Assembly: GCA_050950785.1 (NCBI GenBank) | Contig: JBMNIG010000007.1 | Location: forward strand, 150,092 to 214,091 | From: JAAYOS01 sp050950785 | Lineage (GTDB): Bacteria > Bacillota > Clostridia > Oscillospirales > JAAYOS01 | Length of the DNA: 64,000 nt | Reading direction: 5' to 3' | Shown here: positions 35,101 through 44,035 of the stretch, in pieces | Layout of the letters: each line of letters starts with the position of its first letter | Numbering within the stretch: position 1 is the stretch's first letter | The notes under the pieces: model-generated | The model's database searches: none | What the model saw: only the letters and a program-made list of their open reading frames with translations | What the model was told of the DNA's origin: nothing | Made by a program: the position numbers and the translations under genes

Positions 35101-35166
35101 AGATTACTCTCCGGTCGGTGTGAAATCATGGAATACGCGCAGTTTTTGAAAAGAGCGCAGGCAAAG

Positions 35167-36027
35167 CTAGACGCTGTTTTCAATTTCCTCTCCCGAAAGG
35201 AGTTTTTTTCTGTCGCTTCCGCGTTTAAGTATCTGGATGAGTTCAGTTTTATTATTAGTTTTGATGAGCTTGTTGAAACAATGCAGGCGCTCTATCAAGC
35301 CTTCGATCTCAACAGAAAGATATTCGGAATTTTCAATAAAAAGTTCGGTCCACATATTTTCATTAAGTCGTGCGACCCTTGTCATATCCATAAAACTGCC
35401 GGCAGAAAAACCTTTATGCTCTAAAGCAGAATCACTCAGGATGTAAGCACTCGAAACAACATGCGCAAGCTGTGAAGTAAAGGCTATCATCTTATCATGT
35501 TGTTCCGGAGTTGCGTACTGGACGTGTCCAAAGCCAAGCTTCAGAAAGAACTTTCTGATTCTGTCTACAACATCAATTGCTGTACCAGTTACCGGTGTAA
35601 GAACCATGGATGCGCCTTGGAAAAGGTCGAGTTTTGAATACTCGAATCCGGAATACTCTATACCCGCCATAGGATGTCCACCTATAAAGCAAAAGCCTGA
35701 CTGCGATGCTATTGGCGCGATAGCTGATACAACCCCCGATTTTACTCCACAACAGTCTATAACTACAGAATCTCTTTTAAAGCGAGTAGCATTTTTTGTC
35801 ACATATTCAATCGTGTCTCCGGGGTACAGTGCGATGATTACTATGTCGCAATAGCCTAAGCGCTCGTAAGTTAAACGCTCGTCAATGGCGTTTAGCATTA
35901 GCGCCTTCAGGGTTACTGGTTCAGATAAATCGTACCCCCACACAGTGTAGTCCGTGTTCTTCTTGATTGCTTTGGCGAGTGAACCGCCAATAAGCCCTAG
36001 ACCAACGATTCCAATGTTCATTGACAT
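35167..36027 (-). CDS. tyrA: prephenate dehydrogenase
   Basis: 286 residues. The NAD-binding GIVGLGLIGGSLAKAI (residues 6-21), IIALYPGDTIEYV, the GGHPMAG loop (about 117-123) and the terminal MTRVARLNENMW are all hallmarks of TyrA. It oxidatively decarboxylates prephenate to 4-hydroxyphenylpyruvate, the committed step to tyrosine. GGAGG lies 8 bases before the ATG. No ACT domain follows, so feedback may be left to expression control. It is preceded by a Tyr-rich leader peptide and terminator, consistent with attenuation by tyrosyl-tRNA supply. Confidence 0.95.
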   Translation of the reverse strand: MSMNIGIVGLGLIGGSLAKAIKKNTDYTVWGYDLSEPVTLKALMLNAIDERLTYERLGYCDIVIIALYPGDTIEYVTKNATRFKRDSVVIDCCGVKSGVVSAIAPIASQSGFCFIGGHPMAGIEYSGFEYSKLDLFQGASMVLTPVTGTAIDVVDRIRKFFLKLGFGHVQYATPEQHDKMIAFTSQLAHVVSSAYILSDSALEHKGFSAGSFMDMTRVARLNENMWTELFIENSEYLSVEIEGLIERLHCFNKLIKTNNKTELIQILKRGSDRKKLLSGEEIENSV

Positions 36028-36067
36028 TTTTCATACCTCCACTTGTTGAATATAAATTGAATTAAAA

Positions 36068-36095
36068 AGACCCCACAGCGTTAGCTGTGGAGTCT
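36068..36095 (-). terminator. tyrA attenuator terminator
   Basis: 11-bp stem AGACTCCACAG / CTGTGGGGTCT with one wobble pair and a 6-base loop, followed on the minus strand by TTTTTAAT. It ends about 40 bases before tyrA. Its 5' arm overlaps the 3' arm of an alternative pairing. Confidence 0.85.
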
Positions 36096-36143
36096 GCTTT
36101 GGCTGAGTTACAATCAACCTATTGCGACCTGATACAAAGACTC
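36090..36143 (-). promoter_or_regulatory. predicted tyrA antiterminator
   Basis: GAGTCTTTG (36135-36143, starting in the leader-peptide stop codon) can pair with CAAAG-CA-GACTC (36090-36101). Nine pairs with a two-base bulge. The 3' arm includes the first bases of the terminator stem, so the two folds exclude each other. A ribosome at the leader stop codon would cover the 5' arm and favour termination; one stalled at Tyr codons would leave it free. Confidence 0.7.
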
Positions 36144-36247
36144 TATCCTCTTCCAACAGCATAACGCAAATAAGCCTTATCATAGTAATAGTAATAATAG
36201 ACAAGGCTGAGATAATAATATGCTGCTGTTGCAAGACGGGTTATCAT
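36143..36247 (-). CDS. tyrA leader peptide, 34 residues with 11 Tyr
   Basis: ATG preceded by TGGAGAAC. The peptide starts MITRLATAA; Tyr is at positions 10-12, 17-22, 26 and 29, so 11 of 34 residues. It stops at a TAG just before the antiterminator arm. Codons TAT and TAC are both used. Such enrichment in the pathway's own end product, together with the competing stems, is the signature of ribosome-mediated transcription attenuation. The alternate frame in this stretch is not tyrosine rich and lacks a ribosome binding site. Confidence 0.88.
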   Translation of the reverse strand: MITRLATAAYYYLSLVYYYYYYDKAYLRYAVGRG

Positions 36248-36279
36248 ATTGTTCTCCATTTTATTTTGATGTAGTGGTA

Positions 36280-36307
36280 TTTATAGAGTAAGGTAATTTA
36301 ATTTGAA
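36280..36307 (-). promoter_or_regulatory. candidate promoter of the tyrA leader
   Basis: TTCAAA (36302-36307), 16 bases, TATAAA (36280-36285) on the minus strand, about 30 bases before the leader-peptide ATG. Confidence 0.5.
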
Positions 36308-36386
36308 GAGCTTAAGATATTTTAAGACATAATATAGCACAGATGACTGAACTTGTAAACCAGAAATTCAATTATTTAACATATAA

Positions 36387-36450
36387 AAGCAAGAAGTCCC
36401 CCACCTCTAAGGTGGAGGATGAATTGCATAGCGTTAAGCGGCGGGAGTAC
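36387..36450 (-). mobile_element. possible IS605/TnpB-type right-end remnant
   Basis: On the minus strand the order AACGCTATGCAATTCATCC, TCCACCT-TAG-AGGTGG, GGGACTTCTTGC resembles, from memory, the right end of IS200/IS605-group elements, which also forms the 3' part of the TnpB guide RNA. No tnpA or tnpB gene is present; about 100 bases to its right (to 36547) have no recognisable coding. It is a remnant or a solo guide-RNA-like locus. Confidence 0.45.
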
Positions 36451-36547
36451 GTCACCTGATTAACTACAAGAATCATTAAAAGCGAAGAGAGGCCGTGAAG
36501 TGTAGATAGTTTGAACCTATTGACACGTGAGGCTAAAAAAGCGGTGT

Positions 36548-37465
36548 TCACATTTTACGAAGATCAAGAAAAGACTTCATTGGTTCTCTGATTATTGGAC
36601 AGTGAATGTCAATATTTTTATTATCGATTGAATGAAAGAACTGAAGTCTTTCTGCATGGAGCAGCTGTCCATGGATATTTAGCCGGTCTGAGATATCTTT
36701 TGACTCCTCATTGTTGTATATTTGGTCGCCGACAATTGGGTGGCCCAAAGCTGAACAATGTACCCGAAGCTGGTGTGTCCTGCCGGTTTCGGGTTCGAGT
36801 TTCAATATTGAAAAATTGCAGCCACTATACTGAACTAGATCTAGCAACTGATAATGCGTTATAGATTTTGCGCCGTCACTTGAAACACCGCGCTTTATAT
36901 TTCCGCTTTGCAAACGCAGAATGGGTAGGTTGATAGTACCGCTATTACCTATAACTCTTCCATGGGTAACGGCTAAATATGTTTTTTTAGCAGATGCCAG
37001 TGGCTGTGAAAAAAGTGACTTTGTATACGCGTTTTTTGCAAAAAGGACAATTCCTGAAGTGTACCTATCAAGTCTATTCAAAGCGTGGCAAGTTGTTCCC
37101 CCTGAATCAGACAGGTAGCCAAGTACATAGCCCATCAATGTGTCAGTTAATTGTGAACGGGATGGATGTGTAAGCATACCTTCGGGTTTATACACAGCAA
37201 GCAAAAAATCATCTTCATACAGAACTGTTAGTTCTCCGTACTCAACAGGAATTTCTTGAGGTGATTCGACCAAATCGATGTTTGCAGTTACTAAGTCGCC
37301 TTCCCGGCAAATATAGTTTGTAAAGACAGGCGTGCCGTTAACACAAATGCCATCCACCAACTTCAACCGAGTAATCATCCTTTTTGATAATCCCATTTTA
37401 TGTTTTAAGACGGTTTTGATTTCTTTGCCACCATCTTCTGAACCAATCAACTTATTAAGTATCAT
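36548..37465 (-). CDS. RluA-family pseudouridine synthase
   Basis: 305 residues: an N-terminal S4-like part (residues 1-70, LSKRMITRLKLVDGICVNG), then the catalytic domain with LAVYKPEGMLTHPS and the motif II HALNRLDRYTSG, whose Asp is the catalytic residue, and TGRTHQLRVH near 230. It converts uridines in rRNA or tRNA to pseudouridine. Length is typical for the family. GGGAG precedes the ATG. The exact target cannot be told. Confidence 0.92.
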   Translation of the reverse strand: MILNKLIGSEDGGKEIKTVLKHKMGLSKRMITRLKLVDGICVNGTPVFTNYICREGDLVTANIDLVESPQEIPVEYGELTVLYEDDFLLAVYKPEGMLTHPSRSQLTDTLMGYVLGYLSDSGGTTCHALNRLDRYTSGIVLFAKNAYTKSLFSQPLASAKKTYLAVTHGRVIGNSGTINLPILRLQSGNIKRGVSSDGAKSITHYQLLDLVQYSGCNFSILKLEPETGRTHQLRVHCSALGHPIVGDQIYNNEESKDISDRLNIHGQLLHAERLQFFHSIDNKNIDIHCPIIREPMKSFLDLRKM

Positions 37466-37650
37466 TAAAAAGTGCTCCCGCTTAATGTCGTTCGATGTTT
37501 TATTATTCTTTAACTTAGTCTATAACATATTGTATCATAGTCCGCAACAGAAGGGGCAGGGACATTGATATGAGCAGTCCGTTCAATTGGACACCAAGCA
37601 TATTATAATTTACTTATGAAGGAAATTTTGTAACATATTTACGACAAACA

Positions 37651-37679
37651 TTGCAAATTCTGGTGCAGAACTGTATACT
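37651..37679 (+). promoter_or_regulatory. promoter of the GH2 gene
   Basis: TTGCAA, 17 bases, TATACT, about 70 bases before the start codon. Confidence 0.65.
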
Positions 37680-37749
37680 GATTCTAGTTGAAGGTGCGGG
37701 CATGGAGTAGGTGAAATGTTTCGGTATCAAGCGAGGGGGAGAAACGAAC

Positions 37750-40101
37750 ATGATTAGCATATGTGATAACTGGGAGTTTACGCCCGAATGGACTGCAGAG
37801 TTTCTTGAGGGTAAAGGCGTAGCAGAAAAGGTGCGCATACCTCATACAGTGAAGGAGATCCCGATTCATTACGCGGGTCCTGAAGATTACGAGCTTTCTT
37901 GCGGTTACCGCCGGAGCCTTGATATTCCTGAGGATTACATGGGCAAGCGGCTGTTTTTACAATTTGACGGTGCTGCGCATATTGCAACAGTTTACATAAA
38001 CGGCGTTGAAGCAGCTACTCATCGATGCGGTTACACGGCCTTTAGAGTTGAAATAACCGAGTTGGTAAACTATGGCGGTGAAAATACCCTTGTTGTGAGG
38101 CTCGACTCAACAGAGAACAGCGCAATTCCTCCTTTTGGATTTGTCATAGATTATTTGACTTATGGAGGGTTGTATCGGGAGACTTGGCTGGATGTAAGGG
38201 ATCAGATCTATATCGAGGATATTTATGTTACAACACCTACCCTCGACAGGGCAAATGTGAAGTTAACAATCAACGGAGAAGGGGAGTCAAGGCAGGCACT
38301 GGTTTGCATAATGGATGGTAACGAATGCCTTGCTGAAAAAAGCGGAATTGCCAAGTCAAACGGACTTACTGAGTTTGATATATCCGTGCCCGGTGTAGAG
38401 CCTTGGAATGTTGATAACCCTAAGATATATACTTGCTATATCTCACTAATGAACAGCGAAATTGTGACAGACAGTAAATGCGTTACATTTGGTTTTAGGA
38501 CCGCGGTATTCAAATCGGACGGTTTTTATTTGAACGGCAAGCGCACTTTTTTACGCGGTTTGAATCGTCACCAGAATTATCCATACGTTGGCTATGCAGC
38601 GACGGAGCATCTGCAGCGGGAGGATGCTCGAATTCTAAAAGAAGAACTCCAATGCAATGCGGTTCGTACTTCCCACTATCCACAAAGCAAACACTTTATA
38701 GACGAGTGTGACAGGCGAGGCATTCTTGTATTTACTGAACTTCCGGGTTGGCAGCACATTGGAGATGAGGCCTGGAAAGATCAGGCATGTGAAAATGTAC
38801 GGGAAATGGTACTACAGTACCGCAACCACCCAAGTATCATTACTTGGGGAGTCAGAATAAACGAAAGTCAAGATGACGACGAGTTTTACAAACGCACAAA
38901 CGCAATTGCCCGCGAGCTTGACCCAAGCCGGGCCACTTCAGGAGTGCGTTATATAGAGAAGAGCAGTCTCCTTGAGGACGTATATTCATATAACGACTTT
39001 TCTCATACAGGTGACAACCCCGGCGTCAAACCGAAAAACACGGTAACACCGGACATGTCTAGAGCGCTAATAGTTACAGAGCATAATGGGCACATGTTTC
39101 CCACAAAGTCCTTTGATCCGTGGCAGAAGCGCCAGGAGCATGCTTTGCGACATGGTAGAGTTCTTGACGCGGCAATGGCCAGTGGGGAGCACGCCGGATG
39201 TTTTGGTTGGTGCATGTTTGACTATCCTACTCACAAGGATTTCGGTTCCGGTGATAGGGTGTGTTACCATGGGGTAATGGACGCGTTTCGCAACCCAAAG
39301 TTGGCCGCGGCTTTGTACGCAAGCCAGGGTGACGGCAGGCCCGTCCTTGAGGTTGGTTCAGCCATGGATATTGGAGATTACCCTGGAGGGAAAATTGGCA
39401 CAACATATATATTTACAAATGCGGACGAAGTTGAACTGTATAAAAACGAAAACTATGTCAAGACCTTTAAGCCTCACGGTTGGGCGGGATTAAAGCATGG
39501 ACCAATACCGATCGATGATATGATAGGATGCTTATTGGAAACACAGGAAGGTTATCCTCCAAAGCAAGCCAAATTACTAAAGCAGTGCTTGGTCGCTGTT
39601 GCTGAGTATGGGATAGCGAATCTGCCGTCGGTATATAAGCTCAAAATGTTCTGGTGTATGAAAAGATATAAAATTGACTTTGACAAAGCTCTCGAGCTGT
39701 ACAGTAAGTATGTCGGCAACTGGGGCGATGAAGCAATCGTGTGGCGTTTTGATGCAAAGCAGGAAGACAAAGTTGTGGCTACGTGTGTTCGCGGACCGGG
39801 CAAAGTTTTACATATAGAAGCAATACCAAGCCAGACAAAACTTTGTGAAGGGAACACCTATGATATGGCGGCTGTGCGAATTAGAATCCTTGATGAGCAT
39901 AATAACCTTGCCTGCTATGCGCAGCTTCCGGTAGAACTATCCCTTGAAGGTGCGGCAGAACTAGTAGGCCCCGCTGTTGTAACAGCAGAAGGCGGCATGT
40001 GTGGCACCTATTTGCGTACAATAGGAAAGCCCGGCAAGGCAACCCTTTGCATATCTACAAGTCAGACTGAATCGGTATCAATCGAATTTGAAATTGAGTA
40101 A
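37750..40101 (+). CDS. glycoside hydrolase family 2 protein (beta-galactosidase/glucuronidase-like)
   Basis: 783 residues from the ATG at 37750, 8 bases after GAGGGGGAG; an ATG 39 bases earlier lacks a site. N-terminal jelly-roll (LFLQFDGAAHIATVYING), immunoglobulin-like middle, then the TIM barrel: LRGLNRHQNYPYVG, RTSHYPQSKHFIDECDRRG, the acid/base WGVRINES (Glu372) and the nucleophile VTEHNG (Glu444). No signal peptide, so it works on imported oligosaccharides. The N-E of the acid/base motif fits GH2 although the usual WSLGNE is altered. An MFS transporter gene follows. Confidence 0.9.
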   Translation: MISICDNWEFTPEWTAEFLEGKGVAEKVRIPHTVKEIPIHYAGPEDYELSCGYRRSLDIPEDYMGKRLFLQFDGAAHIATVYINGVEAATHRCGYTAFRVEITELVNYGGENTLVVRLDSTENSAIPPFGFVIDYLTYGGLYRETWLDVRDQIYIEDIYVTTPTLDRANVKLTINGEGESRQALVCIMDGNECLAEKSGIAKSNGLTEFDISVPGVEPWNVDNPKIYTCYISLMNSEIVTDSKCVTFGFRTAVFKSDGFYLNGKRTFLRGLNRHQNYPYVGYAATEHLQREDARILKEELQCNAVRTSHYPQSKHFIDECDRRGILVFTELPGWQHIGDEAWKDQACENVREMVLQYRNHPSIITWGVRINESQDDDEFYKRTNAIARELDPSRATSGVRYIEKSSLLEDVYSYNDFSHTGDNPGVKPKNTVTPDMSRALIVTEHNGHMFPTKSFDPWQKRQEHALRHGRVLDAAMASGEHAGCFGWCMFDYPTHKDFGSGDRVCYHGVMDAFRNPKLAAALYASQGDGRPVLEVGSAMDIGDYPGGKIGTTYIFTNADEVELYKNENYVKTFKPHGWAGLKHGPIPIDDMIGCLLETQEGYPPKQAKLLKQCLVAVAEYGIANLPSVYKLKMFWCMKRYKIDFDKALELYSKYVGNWGDEAIVWRFDAKQEDKVVATCVRGPGKVLHIEAIPSQTKLCEGNTYDMAAVRIRILDEHNNLACYAQLPVELSLEGAAELVGPAVVTAEGGMCGTYLRTIGKPGKATLCISTSQTESVSIEFEIE

Positions 40102-40226
40102 TATTGAACTCCCCTTGCCTTTTGTAGTGTTTTTAAATGTCAAATAAGCCCAACCCTTATTGAGACACTACCATCTATTGGAATAATATTATGAAATCAA
40201 ATTATACGATAAGGAAGGGCTAGTCT

Positions 40227-40304
40227 ATGATTTATGAAATCATCCTTATTCCCATGGCCGGTGCAGTGTTTTGGAAAGGAGTTGATGTGCAGAACAAAAT
40301 ATAA
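40227..40304 (+). CDS. possible small upstream reading frame before the MFS gene
   Basis: A 25-residue frame (MIYEIILIPMAGAVFW, then polar) starts 6-8 bases after AAGGAAGGG and ends with TAA inside the AAGGAG of the next gene. Such an arrangement would couple translation to the transporter. The peptide is unrecognised, and it may be chance. Confidence 0.35.
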   Translation: MIYEIILIPMAGAVFWKGVDVQNKI

Positions 40305-40317
40305 GGAGAAATTCAAT

Positions 40318-41586
40318 ATGAAGATTGATCATCCTTTATGGCAAACTCTACGTTCTCTGAAAGGGAATCAGAGAGCTTGCGTTGTAGCGGAGCCATTATG
40401 GGCGATACCGGTTTATTTATACATTCCATTTGCCTCTATGTACATGGCGGCCATTGGATTGCTGGATCTACATATTGGCGTTGTTACTAGCGTGGGTTTA
40501 GCAGTACAGTTTCTTGCTTCATTGTTTTCGGGCGCAATTGTTGACAAATATGGAAGATGCAAATCAATGTTGATCTTCGGATTACTTAGCTGGGCCTTGC
40601 CTTGTTTGCTTTGGGCGGGCGCACAAAGTTATTGGTACTTTATTGTTGCTGCGGCCTTTAATGGTATATGGAGGGTATCCAGCAACAGTCACAGCTGTCT
40701 AATTATTGAAGACGGTGAAACTGGACACCTTATCAATATCTATACAATTTTTAGCCTTATCAGCTTAATTGCGGGATTCATGTCGCCTGTGATGGGGATA
40801 TTCATTGAACGGTTCACTCTTGTGCCAACCATGCGAGTCATGTATCTTGTGGCGCTAATAATGATGACAATTAAGTTTGTATTACAGTACCGTTTGATGG
40901 ATGAGAGCAAAATAGGACTACAAAAAAGGGAAGAGTCTAAGGGACTTTCTCTCTTTTCGATAACCTTTGGTGGTTTCGGTAATTTTTTAGACACACTTAA
41001 GAAAACCAAGCTAATACTCTATGTAATATTAATGGCACTTATAACATGTTTCAATACAGTACAGTCAACATTCTGGCCATTGTTTGTTAAAGCTTTTTAT
41101 GGGGTGAACGATTCACTATTCTCGTTATTTCCTATGGTTAAAGCCGTTATAACGATTTTTGCTCATTTGTTTATTACCTCAAAAATAAGTCTCAACAAGA
41201 CCAGACATCCTCTTTTGCTCGGGCTTGGTGCACAATTCTTAGGGTTGACCGTGTTATTGATTTGCTTGCCTTATGCTGAAACAGGGATATTGGCTGTATT
41301 CTTTTCGGCAATCTGTGAAGCGTTTGCCCTTGCCATAATTTTACCCACGAGCGAATCCATGATTTCTGTTGCGATTCCGGACAACGAGCGTGCTCGAATA
41401 ATCAGCTTTATCACATCAATGATAGTGCTAATAAGCATCCCTGTAGGTTGGATAGCAGGTCGACTGTCACAGCTTAATAGAATGTTTCCACTGATTTTGA
41501 ATTTGTGTTTTTTGATTGCTGAGGCTTTGATGGTGCTGATTATCACTAAAGTTCAAAGCAACAAAAAAGATGTTAGATTCCGTTGA
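40318..41586 (+). CDS. MFS transporter
   Basis: 422 residues from the ATG at 40318, 9 bases after AAGGAG; an earlier ATG overlaps the small frame. About twelve hydrophobic segments; between the second and third lies GAIVDKYGRCKSMLIFG, the family's loop 2-3 signature (D-x-x-G-R-x-x). It is a secondary transporter. Its place after the GH2 gene suggests export or import of a sugar, but antibiotic or metabolite efflux is equally possible. Confidence 0.85.
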   Translation: MKIDHPLWQTLRSLKGNQRACVVAEPLWAIPVYLYIPFASMYMAAIGLLDLHIGVVTSVGLAVQFLASLFSGAIVDKYGRCKSMLIFGLLSWALPCLLWAGAQSYWYFIVAAAFNGIWRVSSNSHSCLIIEDGETGHLINIYTIFSLISLIAGFMSPVMGIFIERFTLVPTMRVMYLVALIMMTIKFVLQYRLMDESKIGLQKREESKGLSLFSITFGGFGNFLDTLKKTKLILYVILMALITCFNTVQSTFWPLFVKAFYGVNDSLFSLFPMVKAVITIFAHLFITSKISLNKTRHPLLLGLGAQFLGLTVLLICLPYAETGILAVFFSAICEAFALAIILPTSESMISVAIPDNERARIISFITSMIVLISIPVGWIAGRLSQLNRMFPLILNLCFLIAEALMVLIITKVQSNKKDVRFR

Positions 41587-41601
41587 TTATCTAACATCTT
41601 T
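41566..41601 (+). terminator. terminator overlapping the MFS stop codon
   Basis: Perfect 13-bp stem AAAGATGTTAGAT / ATCTAACATCTTT with the loop carrying the stop codon. Confidence 0.75.
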
Positions 41602-41773
41602 AGTTTGGCTGATGAGCGTTCTGAAACTATTTGCCACTCCCCATTGACTAAAGCCAAGGGCGTTCGGCTAAAGTTCTTTGTAATTGTTTATTGCGAAGTA
41701 GTGCTACCACCGTCGATTAGCTATGTTAAATGAATGGAAGCATATTAGTGCGGGATCGTAGTATGGGTGGCAA

Positions 41774-42583
41774 TTATATCGTTTTTCTTTTGCTTTCTTC
41801 GATTGCCTGATGCATATCGGTAAAGAAATCGCTATATCTCAAGGGTTTATCAGCGATCTTTGTGTATCCGGCTCTGAGTGAAAGCTCAATTTTCTTGTCC
41901 TTATACTCGATTGTTTCACCATTCCGACAAAGTACTTTATCGGCAATCCCTTCTGCAGCTCGCGAGTCTTCTAAGCCGGTAACAAGCGCAAATTCGTCTG
42001 CTCCGATCCTGAACATCAGCATATCATCTTCTCTTGCTTCATCTATTCTTTTTGCAGATTCGACTATGGCCAAGTCGCCAGCTTCCCTGGATATGCTGTT
42101 TATGTATGTGAGATTTACAATATCAAAACAAATTACATACGTTCCTGTCATGCTCTTAAACACGTCATATGCATCTGCGATATCTACTTTTTTTCTAGCC
42201 ATTTCCTGATCCTCTCCTTCAACATATTGATAATTGATCCTGGGGAAAATGCCGGAAAACTTCCACTGTCTTCTGTAAGCCGAGGGTGAAACATTCCAAA
42301 CCTTTCGAAATGCTCTACAAAATGTCTCCGGTGAACTGAATTGATACTTATACGCAATTTCTGTAACAGTCAATTCGGTTCTTAATAGATCATCAGCTGC
42401 AAGTGAAATGCGCCTTTTGTTTATATACTCTTTGATGCTTCTGTGAAGAGCAAATCGAAATAATTTCTGCAAACTAGAGAGTGATACATAACAAAAATCC
42501 GCAATCATCTGAGAATTTATCTGATTGCATATATTCTCCTCTATGAAATTGATAGCGTCTGCCAGTACGAAGAAGTTTCTCAC
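41774..42583 (-). CDS. AraC-type HTH fused to a GGDEF-like domain
   Basis: 269 residues from a GTG start just after GGGGGTGAATGT; a longer frame lacks support. Residues about 10-105 form an AraC/XylS double helix-turn-helix (INSQMIADFCYVSLSSLQKL, LTVTEIAYKYQFSSPETFCRAFRKVW). Residues about 140-265 are GGDEF-like, with ICFDIVNLTYIN and FRIGADEFALVTG, where GADEF replaces GGDEF. The cyclase domain is short. It could be an inactive nucleotide-sensing domain linked to DNA binding, or a weak diguanylate cyclase. The combination is rare in my experience. Confidence 0.8.
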   Translation of the reverse strand: MRNFFVLADAINFIEENICNQINSQMIADFCYVSLSSLQKLFRFALHRSIKEYINKRRISLAADDLLRTELTVTEIAYKYQFSSPETFCRAFRKVWNVSPSAYRRQWKFSGIFPRINYQYVEGEDQEMARKKVDIADAYDVFKSMTGTYVICFDIVNLTYINSISREAGDLAIVESAKRIDEAREDDMLMFRIGADEFALVTGLEDSRAAEGIADKVLCRNGETIEYKDKKIELSLRAGYTKIADKPLRYSDFFTDMHQAIEESKRKTI

Positions 42584-42720
42584 ACATTCACCCCCTGCTA
42601 TATTCAGTATACCAAAATCATGCAGCTTTTTCTTGACTTTTTGGGCATAAATATTGCTTGTTCGACACCCGAAAAGCGCTGAAAAAAGAAAATACCGTAG
42701 AAATACGGTATTTATAATGC

Positions 42721-43794
42721 TTACCAACCAGATGGATATTTATGAAATTCGCCTCGCATAAGCTTCAATAATGCACACGGAAAATATTCATTAGGGGTCT
42801 CTGATGCGGCAATATTGTATCTGGTAACATCTTCTGCAATTTTAAGTGTGACAACTGTGTCGGTTCCATCGCATTCAGCGGAAAGAAAGCTTCTCATAGA
42901 ATCGCCTTCACCGACATCCGGCATGACGAAATCCTCCGCCAATATTGTTTTGTGCATTGTAATAATGCAATTTCCATCCTCGAAGGCAATATTCATCTCG
43001 GGTATTGTTGAGGAGCCTGCCATGAATTCGCCTTCGTAGCCGGGCTGCCAGGAGAAAGTAAAAGCGATTTCATCAACTCCGAAGTTGATGCCGGTCAAGG
43101 CTTCCCGCCTGGAAACACCTATGGTAATACTTCTATCGATTGGCATGAAGTACTCCTCATTTGTGTTTCGGAAAAAATCCAGACCGTCGTGTTTCTCATA
43201 AAGCGAGTGAAAAACGTTCGGGAAGTATTGCGTTCCGTTAACAATTCCCTGCGTGAGGATCCAGACTTCTCTATTGATTCTGACGTCAAAGTCTACTGCA
43301 TCTATGGCGGGGCAGATCATTTTTCTTTCACCTGTCAGACGATCAAACCACACAAAGCGTGACCATCGATACCGGCCTTCGTTGCTATCATACGTTCCGG
43401 GAGGGGTATATTGAACGACCGTTGTGTTTGAAAAATTGCGTATTTCAAGGACGTGGAAGCCTTCGCTTTCAAATATTGAGAGTATCTCCTCATCTTTATA
43501 CCGCCTTCCGTTTTCCGGAGGGGGCAAATTTGAAAAGGGTTCCTGTTCTTCAGGCGATGGATTTGATTCCGGCGGTGGAGACAGTAATTGTGGCGACTGT
43601 GATGATGTAGTTTCCGCATGCTCCCCAGTTCCAACGTTGCGATTCGTTGAGTCGGAATGCTCCGGTAGATGCTGATTGTCCAGGTTGGCTGCAGAATCAC
43701 TAGGATCTAGGGTGCTGTTATAATTATTTAGAGAACAGCCTGCTATTGTGATAATAACTGCTACTAGAATCAATAGTGTATAATAGCGTTTCAT
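42721..43794 (-). CDS. lipoprotein of unknown function
   Basis: 357 residues. Signal peptide with lipobox ITIAGC (Cys20), a Ser/Pro/Glu-rich linker to about residue 90 (SPPPESNPSPEEQEPF) and a globular part with alternating beta strands. No family recognised; a beta-rich domain near FTFSWQPGYEGEFMAG may be an extracellular ligand-binding module. AGGAGG precedes the ATG. It lies upstream of the AraC-GGDEF gene on the same strand with a gap of about 140 bases. Confidence 0.75.
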   Translation of the reverse strand: MKRYYTLLILVAVIITIAGCSLNNYNSTLDPSDSAANLDNQHLPEHSDSTNRNVGTGEHAETTSSQSPQLLSPPPESNPSPEEQEPFSNLPPPENGRRYKDEEILSIFESEGFHVLEIRNFSNTTVVQYTPPGTYDSNEGRYRWSRFVWFDRLTGERKMICPAIDAVDFDVRINREVWILTQGIVNGTQYFPNVFHSLYEKHDGLDFFRNTNEEYFMPIDRSITIGVSRREALTGINFGVDEIAFTFSWQPGYEGEFMAGSSTIPEMNIAFEDGNCIITMHKTILAEDFVMPDVGEGDSMRSFLSAECDGTDTVVTLKIAEDVTRYNIAASETPNEYFPCALLKLMRGEFHKYPSGW

Positions 43795-43981
43795 ATAAGC
43801 ACCTCCTTTTTACAATTAAGACTATGAAAAATACCTGCTACTGCACTACAAAATAACAGCCCTTACAGGATCACTGTTGTGCATGAGATCAAATCAAACA
43901 CCTAGTTGTTTGCGAGCTAAATAGTTGACCAAGATTATCTGGTTTGCAATACACTTCGTAAATGAATAGCTGATAGTAAAA

Positions 43982-44007
43982 TAACCGCTTCGCAAATGAA
44001 ACGGTTA
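43982..44007 (-). terminator. terminator after the esterase gene
   Basis: TAACCG / CGGTTA stem with a 14-base loop, closing on the minus strand in a T-rich stretch (GGTTATTTTAC). Confidence 0.5.
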
Positions 44008-44035
44008 CTTTTTCAATGTCAAGACTATGCTTACG

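Noticed and set aside
35047..35424. 125-codon plus-strand frame overlapping tyrA
   Set aside because: Only the first codons, a GNAT scrap, look protein-derived; the rest is antisense to tyrA.
36031..36234. 67-codon minus-strand frame before tyrA
   Set aside because: It overlaps the Tyr-rich leader in another frame, lacks a ribosome binding site and runs through the terminator; the leader-peptide frame explains the region better.
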